This document shows positions 55,769 through 56,045 of a DNA stretch of 56,045 bases, piece by piece; within the stretch, counting starts at the first letter, position 1, and every line of letters begins with the position of its first letter. Below the pieces are notes generated by a model, which saw only the letters and a list, made by a program, of their open reading frames with translations, was not told the origin of the DNA and did not search any database. The DNA is taken from contig NZ_JAKIKS010000024.1 in the NCBI RefSeq assembly GCF_023284005.1, positions 1-56,045 of the forward strand. The letters are read 5' to 3'. Both the position numbers and the translations under genes were made by a program. Source of the stretch: Shewanella surugensis (lineage in GTDB: Bacteria; Pseudomonadota; Gammaproteobacteria; Enterobacterales; Shewanellaceae).

Positions 55769-55954
55769 ATGTGGGATTACCAATTATTTTTAAATGGAAT
55801 TTATATTATTTTTGGCTACTTATTCTGTTGTTGTGTTTGGGCGTTGAAGGGATGCGAGTTTAAATCATCATTTTTTATTTGTTTTTCTACATGGGTGATT
55901 TGTAACACTATCATGCTGATTATAGAGTATGTATTGCCTAGATCTCAGCAATAA
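55769..55954 (+). CDS. Small two-helix membrane protein
   Basis: 61 aa, very hydrophobic, with two likely membrane helices (LNGIYIIFGYLFCCCVWAL and FFICFSTWVICNTIMLIIEY) around a short basic loop; rich in Cys. Weak RBS (AAGGGAA). No family recognised. It may act with the NGNGNEPP gene upstream. Its last bases overlap the end of the IS30-family gene on the other strand. Confidence 0.5.
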   Translation: MWDYQLFLNGIYIIFGYLFCCCVWALKGCEFKSSFFICFSTWVICNTIMLIIEYVLPRSQQ

Positions 55955-56045
55955 GCGACACACGTTTACCTGTTAAAAACTCATAAGGACTGAGAAAGTT
56001 TAACGCCTTTCTTGGCCTCATGTTAATTAAAAATTCAGCATTGGC
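55938..56045 (-). mobile_element. IS30-family transposase, C-terminal end
   Basis: Minus-strand reading from the window edge, ending at TAG: LINMRPRKALNFLSPYEFLT, a classic IS30-family C-terminus (the RPRK.L...P.E motif), then KRVSLIAEI. The rest lies outside the window. It may mark the right end of a transposon that has inserted near the small membrane gene. Confidence 0.85.

Overview
The window looks like a low-to-moderate GC gammaproteobacterial chromosome, most likely Shewanella or a close relative. The evidence is protein-level similarity to known families (cytochrome bo3 genes, TusBCDE, PunR/PunC, NadA) and the order astE, branched-chain keto acid dehydrogenase genes, nadA, tRNA-Ser, which I recall from Shewanella. 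No database search was possible.

Layout. 1-5.5 kb: an AT-rich leader with a compact promoter/mini-ORF/terminator unit, then cyoABCDE (quinol oxidase and heme O synthase). 5.6-8.6 kb, minus strand: tusDCBE (tRNA 2-thiolation), an rluE-like pseudouridine synthase and a yccA-type membrane gene. 8.8-11.1 kb: divergent punR/punC, followed by a 146/147-bp tandem array that copies the 3' end of punC. 12.0-12.4 kb: tRNA-Ser(UGA) and two tRNA 3'-end copies, each followed by a terminator. 12.4-13.5 kb: about 0.9 kb with no gene, then three iterated palindromes upstream of hcp.

13.5-32.0 kb is a type VI secretion auxiliary island: hcp, vgrG, a PAAR-RHS toxin with its immunity gene, several orphan immunity-like genes, a DUF4123 adaptor, a second RHS toxin without PAAR and its immunity gene, then displaced RHS tips. 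One displaced tip is an intact GIY-YIG-like cassette with an immunity gene; the next is decayed. No T6SS baseplate or membrane-complex genes are present, so delivery must depend on a machine encoded elsewhere. The two degraded RHS-core pieces carry the same replacement scars, so one copied the other or both share a damaged ancestor.

32.0-43.8 kb is a mixed region: TetR, an NfsB-like nitroreductase behind a Fur-box-like palindrome, a Bcr/CflA exporter divergent from a LysR regulator, two broken alpha/beta hydrolases, a DUF6058-like protein, a 320-bp MITE-like element, a DUF1295 membrane protein, an intact hydrolase, a K+ channel with a TrkA-N domain, an MgtC-family protein and astE. 43.9-49.2 kb holds the branched-chain 2-oxoacid dehydrogenase operon behind a LiuR-like palindrome, then nadA.

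49.4-54.6 kb is the start of an integrative element in tRNA-Ser(GGA): a frameshifted tyrosine integrase, an excisionase, SSB, a 52-aa coupled gene, RecT- and RecE-like recombination genes and hypotheticals, all on the minus strand. The right end holds a small gene with a duplicated NGNGNEPP motif, a small membrane protein and the C-terminal end of an IS30-family transposase cut by the window edge.
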